From Cryobacterium frigoriphilum (lineage in GTDB: Bacteria > Actinomycetota > Actinomycetes > Actinomycetales > Microbacteriaceae), in the NCBI RefSeq assembly GCF_004403305.1, contig NZ_SOHE01000015.1:18029-82028 (forward strand): a stretch of DNA of 64,000 bases. The letters run 5' to 3'. Both the position numbers and the translations under genes were made by a program. Below, piece after piece: positions 62,944-64,000 of the stretch. The notes beneath the pieces were generated by a model. It worked only from the letters and a program-made list of their open reading frames with translations. It searched no databases and was not told the origin of the DNA. The stretch's first letter is position 1; each line of letters starts with the position of its first letter.

Positions 62944-64000
62944 TCTCACCAACAATGGCCGCCGGACCACCCCGGAACGCATCGTGCTCGTGGGCTACGG
63001 CCCGGTCGGCGCGCGTTTCGTCGAGGAGCTGCTGCCGAGCGTGCGCACCGGGCGGGTGCAGTTGACCGTTGTCGGCGCGGAAACCGCCGAGGCCTACAAC
63101 CGCGTGCTGATCGCCGAATACGCCGTCGGCCACGCGGAACGCGAGTCGCTCGAGATCACCGACACCGATGCCGCCCGGCAAGCCGGGGTGCGCATCCGCA
63201 CCGCCGTGAGCGTGACGGCCATCAACCGCTCCCGCCGCACGGTCACGCTCAGCGACGAGACGTTTCTGCCCTACGACCGGCTCGTGCTGGCCACCGGCGC
63301 CCGCGCGAACGTGCCGACCCTCGACGGCGTCAAGCGGCTGCGCCGCGAGCACCTGGTGCCCACGGATGCCGCCGCCCTCGACTGGGCCGGCTCCCCCCTC
63401 CCGCGCGGGGTCACCGTGCTGCGCGACCTGGCCGATGCCGAAACGGTGCTCGAGGCCGTGCAGGCCGGCAAACGCATCGTTGTGCTCGGCGCCGGCGTGC
63501 TCGGCATGGAGATCGCCCTCGCCGCCGCTCGGGCCGGCGCGGAGGCCTGTGTCGTCTACCACGGCGAGATCCCGATGGCCCGCAACCTCGACCGCGGCGG
63601 CGGCACCGTGCTCGCCCGCAGCGCTCGCCGCGCCGGCGTCAGCATGGTCAACCATTCCCGCGCCGAGAGCCTGCTGTTTCACATCGACGACGACGGCGTA
63701 GAACGCTTCGACGCCCTGATTTGCGCCGACGGCAAGCAGATCGGCGGCGACCTGCTGCTGCTCTCGTGCGGTGTCGGCGCCCGCACCGAACTCGCGCAGC
63801 TCGCCGGGCTGCCGGTGTCGACCGGAATCCTCGTCGATGAGTCGCTCGTCAGTTGGGGCGACCCCTTCATTTACGCGATCGGGGACTGCGCCCACGTCGC
63901 TGCCCGGCCGCTGCCCGGCGCCGGCGCCGCGGCGTCCCGGCCGAGCGGAGGCCCCTCGGGCCTCATCGGGCCGGGCTGGCGGCAGGCCGACTGGCTCGCC
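62936..64000 (+). CDS. FAD/NAD(P)-dependent oxidoreductase, NirB/NasB-like N-terminus (3'-truncated)
   Basis: 355 residues visible; the frame is open to the window end. TTG 62936 is the only suitable start, with AGGAAG upstream and translational overlap with nasA. Rossmann motifs: VLVGYGPVGARFVEEL (FAD), VVLGAGVLGMEIALAAARAGAE (NAD(P)H) and YAIGDCAHVA (second FAD contact). The YNRVLIAEY and YDRLVLATGARA segments match nitrite-reductase large subunits (NirB/NasD). It may be NirB itself or a separate nitrate-reductase electron donor, depending on what follows. Confidence 0.85.
   Translation, partial: MSDLTNNGRRTTPERIVLVGYGPVGARFVEELLPSVRTGRVQLTVVGAETAEAYNRVLIAEYAVGHAERESLEITDTDAARQAGVRIRTAVSVTAINRSRRTVTLSDETFLPYDRLVLATGARANVPTLDGVKRLRREHLVPTDAAALDWAGSPLPRGVTVLRDLADAETVLEAVQAGKRIVVLGAGVLGMEIALAAARAGAEACVVYHGEIPMARNLDRGGGTVLARSARRAGVSMVNHSRAESLLFHIDDDGVERFDALICADGKQIGGDLLLLSCGVGARTELAQLAGLPVSTGILVDESLVSWGDPFIYAIGDCAHVAARPLPGAGAAASRPSGGPSGLIGPGWRQADWLA

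Overview
The window is high-GC, gene-dense DNA with GTG/TTG starts and strong Shine-Dalgarno sites. The gene content (HPr/EI/FruA fructose PTS, DUF2510 protein, TraR/DksA-like protein, group 1h hydrogenase, 'anchored-repeat' ABC transporter) points to an actinomycete, most likely Micrococcales and probably Microbacteriaceae. The constant use of the word GGATGC/GCATCC inside genes fits that family. The family assignment is inference. I see no rRNA, tRNA, phage, insertion sequence or CRISPR array; it reads as chromosomal DNA.

Left part (1-31.4 kb). A 3' fragment of an SF1 helicase is followed on the minus strand by a complete fructose phosphotransferase set: fruR-fruK-fruA as one overlapping operon, then ptsI and ptsH. 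Next come sbcD-sbcC, an HSL-type esterase with a divergent AraC-type regulator, a small HAD nucleotidase, a membrane-anchored HtrA-like protease, a DSP-like phosphatase and a Gmad2 lipoprotein. A polar amino-acid ABC importer, RecQ, an M18 aminopeptidase, an MpaB-type oxygenase, a lone Phd-type antitoxin, a YedY-like molybdoenzyme, a sugar porter and an orphan JetD-like (TIGR02679/DUF2399) protein complete this part.

Hydrogenase island (31.4-45 kb). A minus-strand metal-uptake cassette (NiCoT permease, FecCD-type ABC ATPase, permease and lipoprotein) faces a plus-strand operon: hypA, hypB, hhyS, hhyL, a NifU/Rieske-like fusion, DUF5947-like, DUF6084-like, a 487-aa protein of unknown function, a 39-aa membrane peptide, an endopeptidase and hypC. 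Most junctions overlap by a few bases. The structural subunits have group 1h (former group 5, high-affinity, oxygen-tolerant) features, including an Asp in place of one proximal-cluster Cys. The nickel cassette presumably feeds the enzyme. hypD, hypE and hypF are not in the window.

Surface metal-transport island (45-55.2 kb). Six plus-strand genes encode three secreted proteins built from 'choice-of-anchor M'/anchored-repeat modules, a ZnuA-like lipoprotein with such a module inserted into it in permuted order, an ABC ATPase and an ABC-3 permease. Two palindromes of nearly identical sequence and geometry (45042-45064 and 45920-45942) resemble Zur/Fur boxes and lie ahead of the first two genes, with a strong hairpin terminator between them. 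I regard this as the least-described system here: a probably zinc-regulated cell-surface metal relay feeding an ABC importer.

Right part (55.2-64 kb). A DUF6390-like protein, a degenerate DksA-type zinc finger, RNase HI with a long tail and a secreted lipase are followed by an array of three related hairpins. The window ends in a nitrate-assimilation operon: narK, a molybdopterin nitrate reductase and a truncated NirB/NasB-like flavoprotein.

A recurrent oddity is the number of 12-18 bp tandem repeats at gene ends, several of which span or duplicate stop codons.
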